A DNA stretch of 64,000 nucleotides from Kondoa malvinella (GCA_039545315.1 BCIM01000017.1:149760-213759); one strand, 5' to 3'; counted from the stretch's first letter, positions 1 to 13,295 are shown. The notes: generated by a model from the letters alone, not told the origin. Program-made: numbers and translations.

Positions 1-324
1 AGCACGCCGTGTGTAAGCAGTGACAAACCATGTTCTGCAGCTTGAAATTGACATATTCCATTGCTCGAGTGAGCTTTGGTACAGACTTGCCGTTATAATT
101 TCGCTCTTCGCCCATTGTAGCTCCTACGTCAATAACAAACAACGTGGCTGAATGCGCTTCAGCCATTTTTGCATTGCCTTCTTCTTTTCGTCGTCGTCGC
201 TGGTCAACGAGAGCGCGACGCGGCGTGGTCGAGCCAGATTGCTAGAGACATGCTTAGAACGCCCGAGGCGGGGAAGTGTCAGCGGGTCAGCTCTTGACCA
301 CGTACGACCGATACCTTCTCAAAG
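1..324. other. Left edge, no gene assigned
   Basis: A short ORF (152-334, +) has no recognisable motif or splice context. I see no repeat, tRNA or conserved coding here. It probably holds the promoter and 5' leader of the gene starting at 325. Confidence 0.4.
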
Positions 325-1140
325 ATGCCTGTAGAGCCTGCACCCGCTATTCCATTCGACTCGTGCGTGTGTCTACGTTCCTGCTTGTATCTCTGTCTCA
401 TGCTTTGTTGTCCAGTTTCAACTCTGCACCGGGTGCGCTTCAAACCTCCTTCACACTCGAATACACTGCTAATACAATGTTACAGACTATTCACTCCAAG
501 GCAAACCCGAGGAAGTAGCCGCAACAGGTCTAAGCAAGAGTCCGTCATCAGCATGGGTCAGCATCGCCTTTGTATAGGTCACGTACTATCAGCTGAAGTG
601 TTCAAGCGCAGGACCCAAACGCCGCACCTGATTATTCAAAACAAGGCGATAAAGTAATTCCTACTGATGCCATTAAAATCCCGCTCGAAGTAGAGGAAGC
701 CGAAGATCGAGGTCGAGTTCGTTTTTGATCTTCCTTTCGACCATCTTTGTGTATACTGATAGCAGAGACAGTCTGGTCGTCCCAGTCAAACTCGAAGGGA
801 ATCTTCCGTCACTGGTTTACGTTCTCCTTCTACTTCTCGGTTTGTAGAAAGAGTAAGGCAAGAACCGGCAGAAAGGACTTCAACTTCTCCTTCTCGTGCT
901 ATGGGATCTAGAAGCGTTCCAAGAGACTCGTCTAGAGATGGTCAGGTGAATGCTGTCCCTGTTGAACCGGAAGCGATCAGGGGAAGAAGCTTCTCGCCCA
1001 ACAGAGGTGAACTTCACTTGTGATGCGTCGTTTACAAGGCTGATACAAGTATCTCAGCAATGGGAGCTAGAAGTGTGTCTATCAGTAGAGTGATCGAAGA
1101 GGGCGAGCAGGGTGGGGAAAGAGGCAGAGGCAGAGCATAA
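325..1140 (+). CDS. Hypothetical Arg/Ser-rich protein, six exons
   Basis: No family recognised. The start is the ATG at 325, which gives an N-terminus beginning MPVEPAPAIPFDS. Exons that keep one frame open are 325-362, 416-432, 486-539, 607-716, 766-1006 and 1058-1140, giving about 180 residues. The introns are 49-67 nt; 717-765 carries a clear TACTGAT branch point. The junction 539/607 is the least certain, because other donors nearby also fit. The N-terminal third is acidic and proline-containing and has two similar DYS-x-QG stretches. The C-terminal two thirds is rich in Arg, Ser and Pro with a final RGRGRA, so it is probably disordered. Such Ser/Arg tails are common in RNA-binding or cell-cortex proteins, but no domain supports a function. 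The coding call rests on frame continuity across five introns. Confidence 0.6.
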
Positions 1141-1341
1141 CGAAATGAAAAGGGCTTTATGAATGCATGTCTTATCCTGCTATACTTGCTTCTACGTTGC
1201 TCGGATCGTCGGATCATATCGTCAACCGCCTTGGACAGCTGACAGAGTGCTAGATTGAAGCATGTAGAGGGTTTGAAATCTGTAAAGATCGCCAGGTGAT
1301 GCTTCAAACACGACAAGAGAATGATGAATTTCATGTATCCT

Positions 1342-1821
1342 CTACGCTTGCTCAATGAAGACGGTTCCTGGTATGCTGTTCCGCAAGGTGGTATCGAAGG
1401 ATGTTCCTGCACCGGTCGCAAGTGCTCAAAGACACTTTTTAGACATCAATCAACTAGGCGGTCTCTCGATGTGCATTTCAGGACAGTCATGCTGAGCGCT
1501 TGATATGGTACGAAACAGAAGCCAGGCAAATACGATTGACAGAATGGACGAGAAGCAGGCCTGCTGCTGCGGTCAACGCATCGCCGAGCTTATACGGATC
1601 ATAATTCGGAGTTGTACGTAGCCTTGGGTAGCCATCACCAGCATCATCGCAATGTCAAAGAAGTCGAGAGGAGAGAGGAAAATTATAGCTGCGGCTGCTA
1701 TCAGGCCAATGGAATCGACTCGAAGGTCAAAGACTGATAAGGCAGAAAGAGCAGGATTCAACAGCGACAGACACTTCATGCAGATCAACGAGAATGCGCA
1801 GAGCTTTGGAACGGAAATCAT
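1342..1821 (-). CDS. Small hypothetical membrane protein, two introns
   Basis: No family recognised. The start codon is at 1819-1821 and the stop at 1342-1344. Introns 1561-1617 (57 nt) and 1407-1454 (48 nt) leave one open frame of about 124 residues. The N-terminal part starts MISVPKLCAFSLICMKCL and is followed by hydrophobic stretches around GLIAAAAIIFL and ILSIVFAWLLF, suggesting two or three membrane spans and a short hydrophilic tail ending FIEQA. It is head-to-head with the BolA gene, with only 12 nt between the start codons, so each promoter would lie inside its neighbour unless the real start is elsewhere. The reverse frame extends upstream to 1923, but that part overlaps BolA exon 1. 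Support is frame and splice consistency only. Confidence 0.5.
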
Positions 1822-1833
1822 CCCAGAACAGCC

Positions 1834-2353
1834 ATGGTCTCGCTCGCAGACTTGGAAGCGACGGTAAAAGCAAAGATAGAAGGCGTAGAGCATGTAGTAG
1901 GTTTCCACTTCGAGTCGTTGCACTTTAATTTGGCCTGACCGTTCGATAGCAAGCTGTGGATATTAGCGGTGCGCGAGAAAATGATAGCATTTATAGAGCT
2001 TGGAATTGAATGATTCGCAGGCGGATGTGGACAGGCAGGCTATCAAGAGCTCTATCAAGCCAATGACTCATGAATTTGGCAGAGTTATGAAGTCGTGATC
2101 GTAGCGTCAAGCTTTAAAGGCAAAGCAGCGCTTGCAAAGCATCGGACGGTCAACACTGCGCTCAAAGAAGAGATTGGCCAGCTACACGCCTTTGTACAAA
2201 AGACGTATACGCCAGAACAATGGTTTGTCATTTCTCAATCTCAGCAGTATCAACCTCATATCCGGCAGGGCAAAGACCAAGACGGTCGAGCTGGAACCAG
2301 CAGTACCTCAAGCAGAAGGAAGCGCACCAATGGAAGTAGACAAAAGTGCTTGA
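1834..2353 (+). CDS. BolA-like protein (Bol2/Fra2 type)
   Basis: BolA-family proteins pair with monothiol glutaredoxins and carry a [2Fe-2S] cluster used in iron sensing and Fe-S trafficking; the short form without a mitochondrial presequence is the cytosolic/nuclear Fra2 type. The five exons are 1834-1896, 1950-1968, 2021-2034, 2083-2222 and 2269-2353, giving 106 residues. Visible motifs are the N-terminal helix (KAKIEGVEHV), the loop SGGCGQ, the strand SYEVVIVASSFKGK, the helix motif AKHRTVN and the C-terminal TPEQW. Length and order match the family. The third intron (2035-2082) must use a GC donor to keep CGQ joined to SYEV. There is a short acidic tail after TPEQW. The iron genes at 24-28.7 kb and 52-54 kb fit its known role, but that is context only. 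Confidence 0.9.
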
Positions 2354-2412
2354 GCCAAAACGCGCAAATTGTAGAATAGTGTCAAAGAGCATCGGAAACT
2401 ATAGATTGCATA

Positions 2413-3995
2413 TCAAGTCATCGGATCCAAATCTTCTATATTCTCTAGACTCGTCTTGCCATCCAACATCAGCTCTGCCAGGACATGTCCGCTGGCCGTG
2501 CTGAGCGTTATTCCCCAACATGTATGCCTATACGACTGAAATCAGCATCTCTAGGGAGTGCAAAAAGGCAAGCCCGCTTACCCAGTGATAGCCCAAATTC
2601 CATCAGAGACTTTTCCGAGTAACGGACAACCCTTCGTCTTGCTCATAGGCAAATAGCAAACTTGTTCCGCAACGACCGTTCCCTTGGCCAGTTGAAGAGG
2701 CGAAATAGCATGAGCGCCTTCGACGAGTGTAGCAATCTGTTTCGGATCCGGTGTCATGTCTGCTGCTGTTTCTGGTAGTGGTTCGGAATCGGTAGTCCCT
2801 ATTCGATATCAGTCGTGTTTTCAGTAAGGGAAAGTGACATACCGCAAAGATAGGCTGTTCCATCAGGTCGTGCATATATTTCTGGATCTGTCGTGCCAGA
2901 CGAAGTAGTGACTTGACAAAAGACCGCATGAGCAGACAGAGGCTCCGGTGTTTTGATGATAATCTGTACGTCACCAACCAAGTAAGACCGCGTAGGGTCA
3001 CACCTTTTGCTGCGGACGCACCGAATGAGCTCGCTCGCCAGAAACATTAATCTTCTTGGCCATTTTCTTGGGCAGGATCTTTTCTGCCAGACTACCGCTC
3101 CAAGGCCCAGCAGCCAAGACAAAATCGGTACAGGGGAATTCATGCCGTTCGCCTGATTTATCTGTTGCGTACACCTTGCGCGGTCTGATGCTGGTGTCAT
3201 CGAGATCTAGTCCATCGACGGTTGCATAATGTAAATCGGCGCCTTTCTCCATCGCGAGCTTGAAAGCAGGCTCCCATGTAAGCACAGATCACGCGCGATC
3301 AGAGTAGACTCACCTCGACCAATCGATTTGTAAACAGCTTTGGTGTGACTTGAGCCGTGCTCGATGTGTTGCCCAGTTGCGTAGTCTTGGTAATACAAGT
3401 AGGGTTGAGCCAACCAGCACCAGATATAGATTTAGCCTTCTTGGGTGACTTGGCTGGGATCATGTTGATATTGGCAGAAAAGGTGTCGAGCCGTCTGTAG
3501 CCCCAATGCTCCTCTCCGCCGTGCTCCTTCGCGTACTTTGCATGCAGGTCGAAGGCCATCTTGCCTAAAGGAAGGGTTTCCGTAGGGTCTGCCTTGCTAT
3601 CAGCTAAGTGCGCTCGAGTTGATCAAGAGAGCTTTACGCCAATCGGCAGCCATGAATCCGCCTGTCAGCAGTCATTTCCTTCAGCATCATACGCTGCTAG
3701 AAGCTGCCCCTACTGACCTGCCTTGCCAGATGCTGTCATGCCAAATATCAGCACTGTTCGATAATTCCAACTTGAGTGATTGTCACCTCCAGCTGCAATC
3801 GCAGTCCCTTCGATCATAGTAACAGTATCGTATCCCTTACGCCAGCTGTAATGATGCGTCAAACTGTACATCGTAGCTGCTCCCACTGAGAACAGGGCGT
3901 TCAGCACTTGAGTTCGGGAATCGCTTCACAAGCGACATACTACATCCTCCTCCTGCTATAACGACGTGTCGAGCGTCTATCTCATCAGCAGACAT
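2413..3995 (-). CDS. FAD-dependent oxidoreductase (DAO/TDA3-like)
   Basis: A DAO-superfamily flavoprotein, similar to the fungal TDA3-type oxidoreductases; the substrate is not known from sequence. The start at 3993-3995 gives MSADEIDARHVVIAGGG, the FAD-binding first strand. After an intron the frame continues LGAATMYSL and then GASGKAG-GF, the typical second FAD motif. The core has LAAGPWSG (about two thirds along), and the C-terminus has HTCWGITLSTASGHVLAE, the expected GxxxS/H-G-type end of this fold. There are at least seven short introns. No signal peptide is visible. An upstream in-frame extension (to about 4070) exists but looks non-conserved. It is followed at its 5' side by the antiporter on the same strand. 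Confidence 0.9.
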
Positions 3996-4084
3996 TGCTA
4001 TCGCGTTTGGTTGTATATCGACAAAGGCAGGAATCGCGGTGTAATGGCAAGCATGCAAGTAAATATACAATGTCCTCTCTCGCT

Positions 4085-6229
4085 CTAAGCCTGAGCTTCT
4101 TCGTTTTGCTGTCCATTGCCTTTCAACAAAGGCGTCCGCTCGCCATTCTCTGCCGAACCAGATTCGCCCTCGAGCAGATGGGTCAAATGCGACGCTTGCC
4201 CAAAGTCTTCAGCGACATGATGCCGCTCCCCAAGCAGAAAGGTCGCTAGTCCAGGGAAGAAGAAGGTGAGCACAAGGAAGAAGGGTATTGTCAATCCGTG
4301 TACTGCCAAAATATCAGCGAGAGACCAATCTATCGATGCAGAACATACCAAAGACTGAGATGAAGACGAGGAAAGAAACAATCTGGAACGTTTGATACTC
4401 CAAATCGATCGAACCAGGGATCTTCTCAGCTGCTTCGAGCTGTTTTTATCCTGTCAGCTTTTTGGTCAAACTCTTGTCGGAAGGCGTACACTGTAATACA
4501 GAGCTCCAACTCCCTGATAGATGGTTAGCAACACTACCACGGCTATAGCAGACGACATACGATCGGACCAAACCAGCCTGGGTACCATCGAATCAATTGT
4601 TGTTCTCGTGGGAAATAGAAGAGCATACCTGCAAAGATGACTTCACCAAACTTAGGGATACTAGGCAGTCCTTTTGCAGCCAGGAGCGTCAAAGGCAGGC
4701 GACGGAAGAACATGACCAACGTAGCCACAATGCATAGTTTGCCGAAAGACAGAGGCGAGTCTTCGCCTTTCCACGTGTCGAAGGGCAATACGGAACCCAG
4801 TACAGCTATCTGCAGTCAGTATTGGCCTTGATTGAGTAGATATAAACTTACTAAAGATGATGATATCCATAATGCTGTACTATTGCGTCAGACCGAAGCA
4901 TGCAGCGGGAGGGCGAGCTTACTTGTCTAGACCTTCCGTAAACTCGTTCCGCAGAATCTCGCCTGTCACAGATTAAATCAACTCGTGTCGTACTTGATCC
5001 TGGTATATGACATACCCCATTTGCCCTGCCAGTTCATCACACAACCAGCAACAAAACAGCAAAGCAACTGGTTCGTATCCAGCATAGTAGTAATCCCAAC
5101 CAGCGCCATCGCGACAGCCACACTAAACACAAGCATACTATTCTGGTCGATCCAATCCTTTTCTTTGCTGACTTTCAATACACGTCGAAGGAAATCACCA
5201 GCTACTATGCCGATGATGAACGAGACAGCTATGTTCCACAAGACGACAGAGACGAAATAATGGCCTATCACATCGCCAACGTTGTGAGGTGCTGTCGGTT
5301 CAAGGTCGGACGTTGCGAATAAGATGCTGAGTGCCAAATAGAGGTAGGGTGTGCCCAATCCATCTGCTAGACATTTAGCGTCCATACTACGCCGAGTCGT
5401 GTGACTGACCATTCACTGTGCAGATAAGCCGGGATCATGAGTTCAAGGACAGGACTTGGGTCAATCTCTCCGCACCTCCCGATTCGGCCAGTAGGACGTT
5501 GCGAACGTCTTTGTCGACATGTCGCTCAGCGAATTTACCTCCAATGACCGATCCCTGTAGACGACGGTCTGTTTTTCAGCATAAAAATGCAAAAGACAGA
5601 TCGCGACCTACAGCCAGTACTGGATCAGTCGGACCGAGGCACTGACAGAGATCGGATCAGACTTCATCAAGCACGAAGATCAAAGACATACAGATCCAAT
5701 GACCATAGCTTCCGCGAGGAGCATGCCAGGTATGATAGCATAGGCAAACAGGCCAGAAAGGACGCAAGCTGAAAACATGACGGGAAACAGGAGAGTGCAG
5801 AGCGTGATGAGGTTCTGCTTTTGTGCGACCCATCTTGATGGTAGATTGAGTCCTGCACTAAGCACTTGGATCGCCAAAACAATCCGACCTGTTGGTATTA
5901 CTGAGCACTACGCCTCCACATGTTTGCGGGAAGGACGGACAAGCCCAAGTGAGGAACTCTCTTGCCTTTTCACCTTCACTGCCGTCTACCCAACCAGCAT
6001 CATTCGTAGCAGGTGAAGCGAGCAACTTGAGGCATTTCGGTCCGAGGATGATGCCCAAGACGATAGCGAGGACAGGTGAGGGGACAAAGTACTTGCCTCT
6101 GATCAATTGCGAAAAGAGACCAAAGCAAATAAAGAAGAGAGCGACAATGACAAGCAGCAGCGAGACTGGCTCTGCAGTGAAATGAGGGTCGATTGGGGCT
6201 TCAAAAGCCAGGGTATCGATGACAGCCAT
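4085..6229 (-). CDS. Na+/H+ antiporter, monovalent cation:proton antiporter family
   Basis: A plasma-membrane type exchanger that expels Na+/K+/Li+ in exchange for protons (Nha1/Sod2-like by overall look). The start codon is at 6227-6229. The N-terminus resembles that of fungal Nha1-type proteins: PVSLLLVIVALFFICFGLFS, then SPVLAIVLGIILGPKCLK. Many hydrophobic segments follow across several exons, including LGTPYLYLALSILFAT and ALVGITTMLDTNQLLCCFVAG. The cytoplasmic tail is short (ending NGQQNEEAQA) compared with the long tails of yeast Nha1. Exons are short and separated by introns with standard GT-AG ends. Ion specificity cannot be told from the sequence. The 265 bp downstream (6230-6494) separates it from the 3' end of the GMD gene and probably holds its promoter. 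Confidence 0.9.
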
Positions 6230-6494
6230 TTGTCTTAGGTATCCTTCAAGCTATGGTATCAAACGATTGGCGAAAGGCTCAATCTTGCTGGCTGTCCAAG
6301 TCGAAAAAAGCCATTCGCCATTTTTAGCAGCTGAGCAAATGACGCGTTTCGCGCGAATAGTTAAAGGATGTCACGCTCCCGTGCATTGAATACGAAGATA
6401 CTGTCATGCCCATATTTGCCCAAATATTGTCTCTCGAAAATGCCCTGCGAACCTTTTGTCTAAAGTGGTCTAATGTGGAAACCTTTTGACCGCT

Positions 6495-8176
<1,682 letters not shown>

Positions 8177-8267
8177 TTTCTTTTGTAGGCCAAATCAGTC
8201 CAGCAGCGACACTGGCAATGCGTTACATACCTTCTGTGGAGGCTGGACTACGACAAGACGCGTATAA

Positions 8268-8642
8268 ATGAGCACACGACAGTGTACAGAGCGAGATAAA
8301 GAGGGTCGATGCACTCGAATTCGATGAAAACGCGCGAGATTGCAGCATTTCGAGCGATGCAGAGCACAAATAGCTTATCACAAGTGAAGGGGGAGCTTAC
8401 AGAAATGAGCAAAGTCGGGTTATCGTTCAAGACAAGCTGCAAGAAATTGAGTCGCGTTGGACTTCGCCTTTGCAGCGTGGACAGGCACACCTTCACAGCT
8501 TATCTTCTACAGGGTAAGTCGAGGAGCTGCTCTTTCTGTGTTATCTCTCTTTTGGCTTCGAAGCGATTTCGTTGCAGTTGACGCATTGTTTAAATCGGTC
8601 TTATCTACTTCTTACCTCTATGCGCTGTGCAATGCATCATAG
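8268..8642 (+). CDS. Possible small three-exon gene, unknown
   Basis: Not recognised. ATG at 8268, exons 8268-8304, 8346-8513 and 8578-8642, introns of 41 and 64 nt; the second has a GTAAGT donor. The joined frame is open for about 89 residues, ends ALCNAS and has a basic middle part. A second frame over the same bases also looks protein-like (for example QDKLQEIESRW), so the true frame is open to doubt. It lies between the 5' ends of GMD (minus) and the SDR gene (plus). Could be non-coding. Confidence 0.35.
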
Positions 8643-8738
8643 AAGGCTATGCAACTGAGCAGTCTATGCATGATACCTCTCTCTTTCTCATATCTTTCAC
8701 TTTAATGCCCAAGTCAAGCGGCAGAGCTTAGTCTCATA

Positions 8739-9781
8739 ATGCCACTCGAACAGATGCCTAGCATAATAGTGACCGGCGCCTCAAAAGGTACATTCTGCCT
8801 TCTTCCCCCTTGCTGTCCTGTCTAATCTTGGTCACAGGGCTTGGATTAGCAATTACGCAGATCCTGCTCGAGAGTTTCTCCTGCAATGTTCTAGCCGTCT
8901 CGCGCACACTCTCGTCCGAGCTAGAAGCGCTCCAGAAGAAGCACAATTCGCTGTCTTACCTTGCGGGAGATGTATCGCTTGATGCAGATAACAAGGTGTG
9001 CCTTACAGCGGTTTGTTATACAAACATGTTGACCCGGAGTAGAAAGCGGTCGACACTGCTATCTCTACTTTCGGTCAATTGGATGGTCTCGTTCTGTATG
9101 TTCTCTCCGTCCACATGGACCTCTTTGCTCAAGTCAGACAGCAATGCCGGGATTGTCGATTTCGTCCGTATAGCAGACACAGACATGGCAGGTCTAGAAA
9201 AGCTCTACAAAGTCAACGTCTTCTCGTGCGTCTTACCCGTCATCTCGAATATCTTACTTATGTCCAATAGGCTATACTCAATCTGCAAACACGCCATTCC
9301 GCATCTACGCAAATCAAAAGGCAAAATCATCAACGTCTCGTCTGGTGCAGCTACGGGTCATTATGCTTCTTGGGGCGCTTATGGTTCCAGCAAAGCGGCT
9401 ATGAACCATTTCACCGCTACATTAGCTGTGGAAGAACCAGACATTACTTCTCTTGCGGTCAGACCTGGAGTGAGCTTCTTTCGCTTCCTTAGTGAGTGCT
9501 CTGATCGCAGTGTAGGTCGTCGCGACCGATATGCAAGCTAGCATTCGAGCGAATGGTTTGTCACTCGCTTTTTCAGTTTGAATGTCATTTGACACTGCAC
9601 AGGACAAGGCCACATGACAGAATCGGACTATGCCAAATTCGTCAAGCTTCATACCGACTCGGCATTGCTTCCTGCAGATGTACCAGGTTATGTGATCGCC
9701 TCACTAGCTGTCAACGCGGAAAAAGAGCTGAACGGGCAGTTTGTCGACCATACGAACATGACAGGGCACCAAAAGCCGTAA
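8739..9781 (+). CDS. Short-chain dehydrogenase/reductase (Irc24/benzil-reductase-like)
   Basis: Classical SDR fold, NAD(P)H-dependent carbonyl reductase; substrate unknown. The start at 8739 gives MPLEQMPSIIVTGASKG and, after a 50-nt intron, LGLAITQILLES, so the TGxxxGxG cofactor motif is intact. Then DGLVL near the NAG region, VSSGAATGHYASWGAYGSSKAAMN with the catalytic S-Y-K (YGSSK), and VRPGV. The C-terminal exon ends with NEKEL-like AEKELNGQFVDHTN, where fungal Irc24/YIR-type SDRs also carry a conserved tail. There are about five short introns. The ORFs that read through 8810-9541 are intron-containing versions of the same frame. Confidence 0.9.
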
Positions 9782-10138
9782 ATAAGAGTATAATTGTACC
9801 ATAGGGATGAAGTCTCGTTGGGCATGTTTGATCTGCGAGTCTGTGCGCTTTTACTTCTGCACGCGACTGAAGCGACAGCAAATGCTAGAAGTCGCTTACA
9901 ACACGATAGGTATACAGCAGACGGCCGTCGATCAAGAGCCAAGGAACAAATGACTGCCTTCCGCCCCGATGACGATTCGTCGCTTGACCTCGCTCCACGA
10001 CTTGCACTTGGCCGCAAGCTGGTCGCTACATAGATACCTCCCGCTTCTTATCCGACTCAGCCCAATTTTCATCCTGCCCGAACGAGACAAAACATCGCAA
10101 TTTGTCATATCGCAGGAAATCTTTTTGCAATTCCCAAT
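9782..10138. other. Intergenic, no gene seen
   Basis: Between the SDR stop and the first secreted-protein gene. ORFs on both strands are short and lack motifs. It probably carries the SDR terminator and the promoter of the next gene. Confidence 0.4.
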
Positions 10139-11401
10139 ATGCGACCCTATACACTGCCTGCGTGTATTCTCTCCTTGTGCTTGACTTCGGCTACGTCAGC
10201 TCTAGGCCTTCAAGCGGTAAGTCCGAACGCCTATCGCTGGCGTGGCAATAGCTGAAAACTGTTTCATAGCGACAAGTAGCTGGTCTGGTCGAAGGAGATG
10301 GTTACTACCAGCCTTCAAGTAATGGTGGTCAGATGATTACCTTTGTGGATGGCACATGTGTGTTCTTTGTGTTGGCCGATGGGTCAAGTGATTGACTCGA
10401 GCATATTTCATGGCATACAGATCCACCTGGTCTTGGCGAACCTATCAACATCATCGTATCAAGCGATAGTGACGCTCGAGTATTGGGCGAGGAAGCAAGG
10501 GAAGCTTGGTTCGCATCGCTAGGCTTTTCGAGTAACTGTCTAGGCGTGAGTTTGAGCTGTGTCAGTGGTCTCGGATTGCTGATCTATGTCTCTTTATAGC
10601 AATGGCCAGAGAATCAGCATCGAGCAAATCTAGGCGATGGCAACGGACCGAGAAATCAATCGGAAATGAAGCGCTGTATGTTCTCATCTCATCAGACCTG
10701 AGAGTGTAGCTGACTCAATTGACAGGGAACTACGGAGGTCAATTCACCGTAATGCTAGCTAGTGTATACCTGACTTTGATCCTTAGACTACAACTTTGGT
10801 AGCTGCAGACAAACGATAGAAGGAGGCAATCACTTTCGGTACTGGATACAAAGCGGCCCAGAAGCACCAAGCGGTGCTCTCTTCCTAGCGTATGTTCCTC
10901 CATATTACCCTGACATTGCTCACATTCGATACAGAGCCTCGGTTGAAGACGACCTAGATAACGGTCACAGGATATCTGAACCGAGCGGGTACGATGCAGG
11001 AAGAGATGAGACCGTTGGCAATGCTACGCAAACAAGCGGAACTTCAGCCTTTGGTTATCGCTTCATGGCAACTGCTTCCATGGTTTCCGGTTTGCTACAA
11101 CGTAAGTCCTCTCGGTTTTGATCTGCATGTCACTGATACACTGAACAGCGGGCTCCGAGGGTATCAACCACGGTATACCTATAGATGGAAACGTCAGCGT
11201 TGTGACGGTTCAAATTGTCGAATCTGGTCTACCCATCACCTACTCTGGTGCTTATCCTTCAAAGTCAGTCTAATTTTACATGCGCATGATACTGTGCTCA
11301 TGTCTGAGGCGATTGGCAGCACAATACCTTATTTGCTCTCTGCAGCTGCTGCGACTTTGGTCACTGCTTTGGTTGGATCGACAGCTTACCTCCTTGTTTG
11401 A
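10139..11401 (+). CDS. Secreted, probably GPI-anchored protein, paralog A
   Basis: Belongs to a family of uncharacterised fungal secreted proteins that I recognise by the pattern GDGNG ... GGNHFRYW ... SGALFLA ... GYDAGRDE. The ATG at 10139 starts a signal peptide (MRPYTLPACILSLCLTSATS, then AL). The exons then give GLVEGDGYYQPSSNGG, PGLGEPINIIVSS, NQHRANLGDGNG, GGNHFRYWIQSG, SVEDDLDNGHRIS, GYDAGRDETVGNA, and AGSEGINHGIPIDGNV. The last exon (after a 56-nt intron ending just before the codon pair for NT) encodes a hydrophobic tail LLSAAAATLVTALVGS, typical of a GPI signal. Cysteine content is low. It is tandem with paralog B at 11938, sharing order of blocks and intron positions. Function unknown; extracellular or cell wall by inference. 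Confidence 0.85.
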
Positions 11402-11937
11402 AAGAGCTTTGGACAATACAGGACACTTCATAGATTTGTTCATACATGTGAGATATATAGTGTAGACAGTGTAGAGCTTCAAGCTGCATCCAATGTTGCT
11501 TCTCATACTTCTGATGTCGACCTTTGCTCCTGTTAACGACTCTCTTGATCAGCATTCAGGCAGCAGCAAGGACGATCTCTAGGTATCTTGCAGCTGTGTA
11601 CAGAATTGGCCTTGCATCACTTCCGCGTTCGCCTCGCGTGCTATGCTCTTTTCGTCAATGATGTCTCCAGAAGCCGCTTCTCTTCCCTGCTGTGTATGCG
11701 ACTCTCGTCTGAACGATCTCCTCTGCTCTCACAGTGCAGAACAAATGTGCATCTAGCTGTCGGAGCAGCGGCGCGACAATCGAATGATGCGATGTACGCC
11801 TTGGCTTTTTTGCTTCTTATCGACGACTACATATACCCACAGACTGCTATACCACCAGCATCGGCATTGTATTCTACATCTCGCTATAACGATTTTCACA
11901 TCTCCATCTCGTTCAGCAGCTGTCTACTTTCAAACAT
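11402..11937. other. Intergenic between tandem paralogs
   Basis: 536 bp without a supported gene. ORFs of 60-125 codons are present but show no signal peptide in frame and no conserved blocks. It likely holds the terminator of paralog A and promoter of paralog B. Confidence 0.4.
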
Positions 11938-13295
11938 ATGGGCATCATGCGGTCCTCGTCTATAGCCAGATATCTAGCGACCTCTCTTTTGCTGTCAACT
12001 GTCAATGCTGCGACTATACAAGCTGTGTGTTGCATCATGGCAGCCTCGAGGTGGCAAGCTGAATGAAATGCACGTTACAGAGACAAGAGACTAGTCCAGT
12101 CTCTGGCGATGGGTACTACGAGCCTTCAATCAACGGCGGTTCATTACTTACTCTCGTCGATGGCACCAGTACGTTTTCACTAGGTCCATTTCGAGCAAGT
12201 GTAAGAAGTCGCCGAACAGATCCAGTTGGACTGAAAGAGCCTATCAACATCCTTGTTTCCAATAACAGCGATTGCCAAGTGCTAGGTGAAGCTAGAGAAG
12301 CGTGGATGGCTTCAATCGGATTCTCTAGCAATTGCGCAGGCGTGGTCGCAGAGAATCAGCATCGGGCGGATCTAGGTGATGGCAACGGTCGGAAGAATGA
12401 GACTGATATTAAGCGCTGTACGTACAATGCTTTCACCAATACTGCTTAGGCTTACCATCGCGATCAGGGAACTATGGAAGTCAGTGCTCATCGACCGCCC
12501 TTTGTTGTGAATTTGACTCACGTTGTTCCAGACTACGAGACAGGAGCATGCACACAAACTCTCCGAGGTGGTGAGCATGCATGACTTCGTGTTGGCCGTG
12601 CTTCAAGCTGATATGTCTGGAGGCAACCATTTCCGATATTGGGTCCAGAACGGTGCAACTGCTGCAAGCGGTGCTCTTTTCCTATCGTGTGTACACCCTT
12701 TGTCTCGGGTCATTGTCGCTCAAGTTTCTGCAGAGCTTCGGTCGAAGATGATCTTGACAAGAATCACCGCATATCACAACCGAACGGGTACGACGCGGGT
12801 CGAGATGAGATTGTTGGCAACGCTACTCGGACCGAGGGTACTTCCGCTATGGGCTATCGCTTTACTGCAACGGCTAGTACAAATTCTGGGTTGCTTGAAG
12901 GTTAGTCGCTGGCTTGATCGGAAGAAGTATACTAACGAGGTCAATTAGCTGGCAGCGAAGGTATCAATCATGGCATACCAATAGATGGGAATGTCGTCAT
13001 TCTGACAGTCAAGATCGTCGAGTCCGGCTTGCCAGCTTCTTCAGCTTCAGGAGTCATGTCATCTGCTCCGTCCAGCGCATCCAGCGAGTCCAATGCTGTA
13101 CAAGCTGCCATATCAAGCGCTTCGCAAGCTGCATCAACCACATCGACAATGGATTCTGGCTCTACAATGTAAGCTGCCAATACGTCCCGTACTCGGATTG
13201 ACTAATTTCGGATGCATGGCAGAATCCTCGTTCAACGACTTCCCCTGATTGCTACAGCACTGGTTATCTTGATACTCCCTGTCTTCTCTGCATGA
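11938..13295 (+). CDS. Secreted, probably GPI-anchored protein, paralog B
   Basis: Second copy of the same family. The ATG at 11938 starts a signal peptide (MGIMRSSSIARYLATSLLLS then TVNAA). After the first intron come SPVSGDGYYEPSINGG, VGLKEPINILVSNNS, NQHRADLGDGNGR, GGNHFRYWVQNG, SGALFL, SVEDDLDKNHRIS, GYDAGRDEIVGNA and AGSEGINHGIPIDGNV. Unlike paralog A it has an Ala/Ser/Thr-rich linker (SSAPSSASSESNAVQAA and onward) before the C-terminal hydrophobic tail ending VILILPVFSA. That fits an O-glycosylated stalk plus GPI signal. The stop is at 13293-13295. Exon borders match those of paralog A, pointing to a local duplication. Confidence 0.85.

Noticed and set aside
1573..1923. Extended minus ORF starting at 1923 for the small membrane protein
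   Set aside because: Its first 34 codons overlap BolA exon 1 in antisense and look unlike protein; the start at 1821 is preferred.
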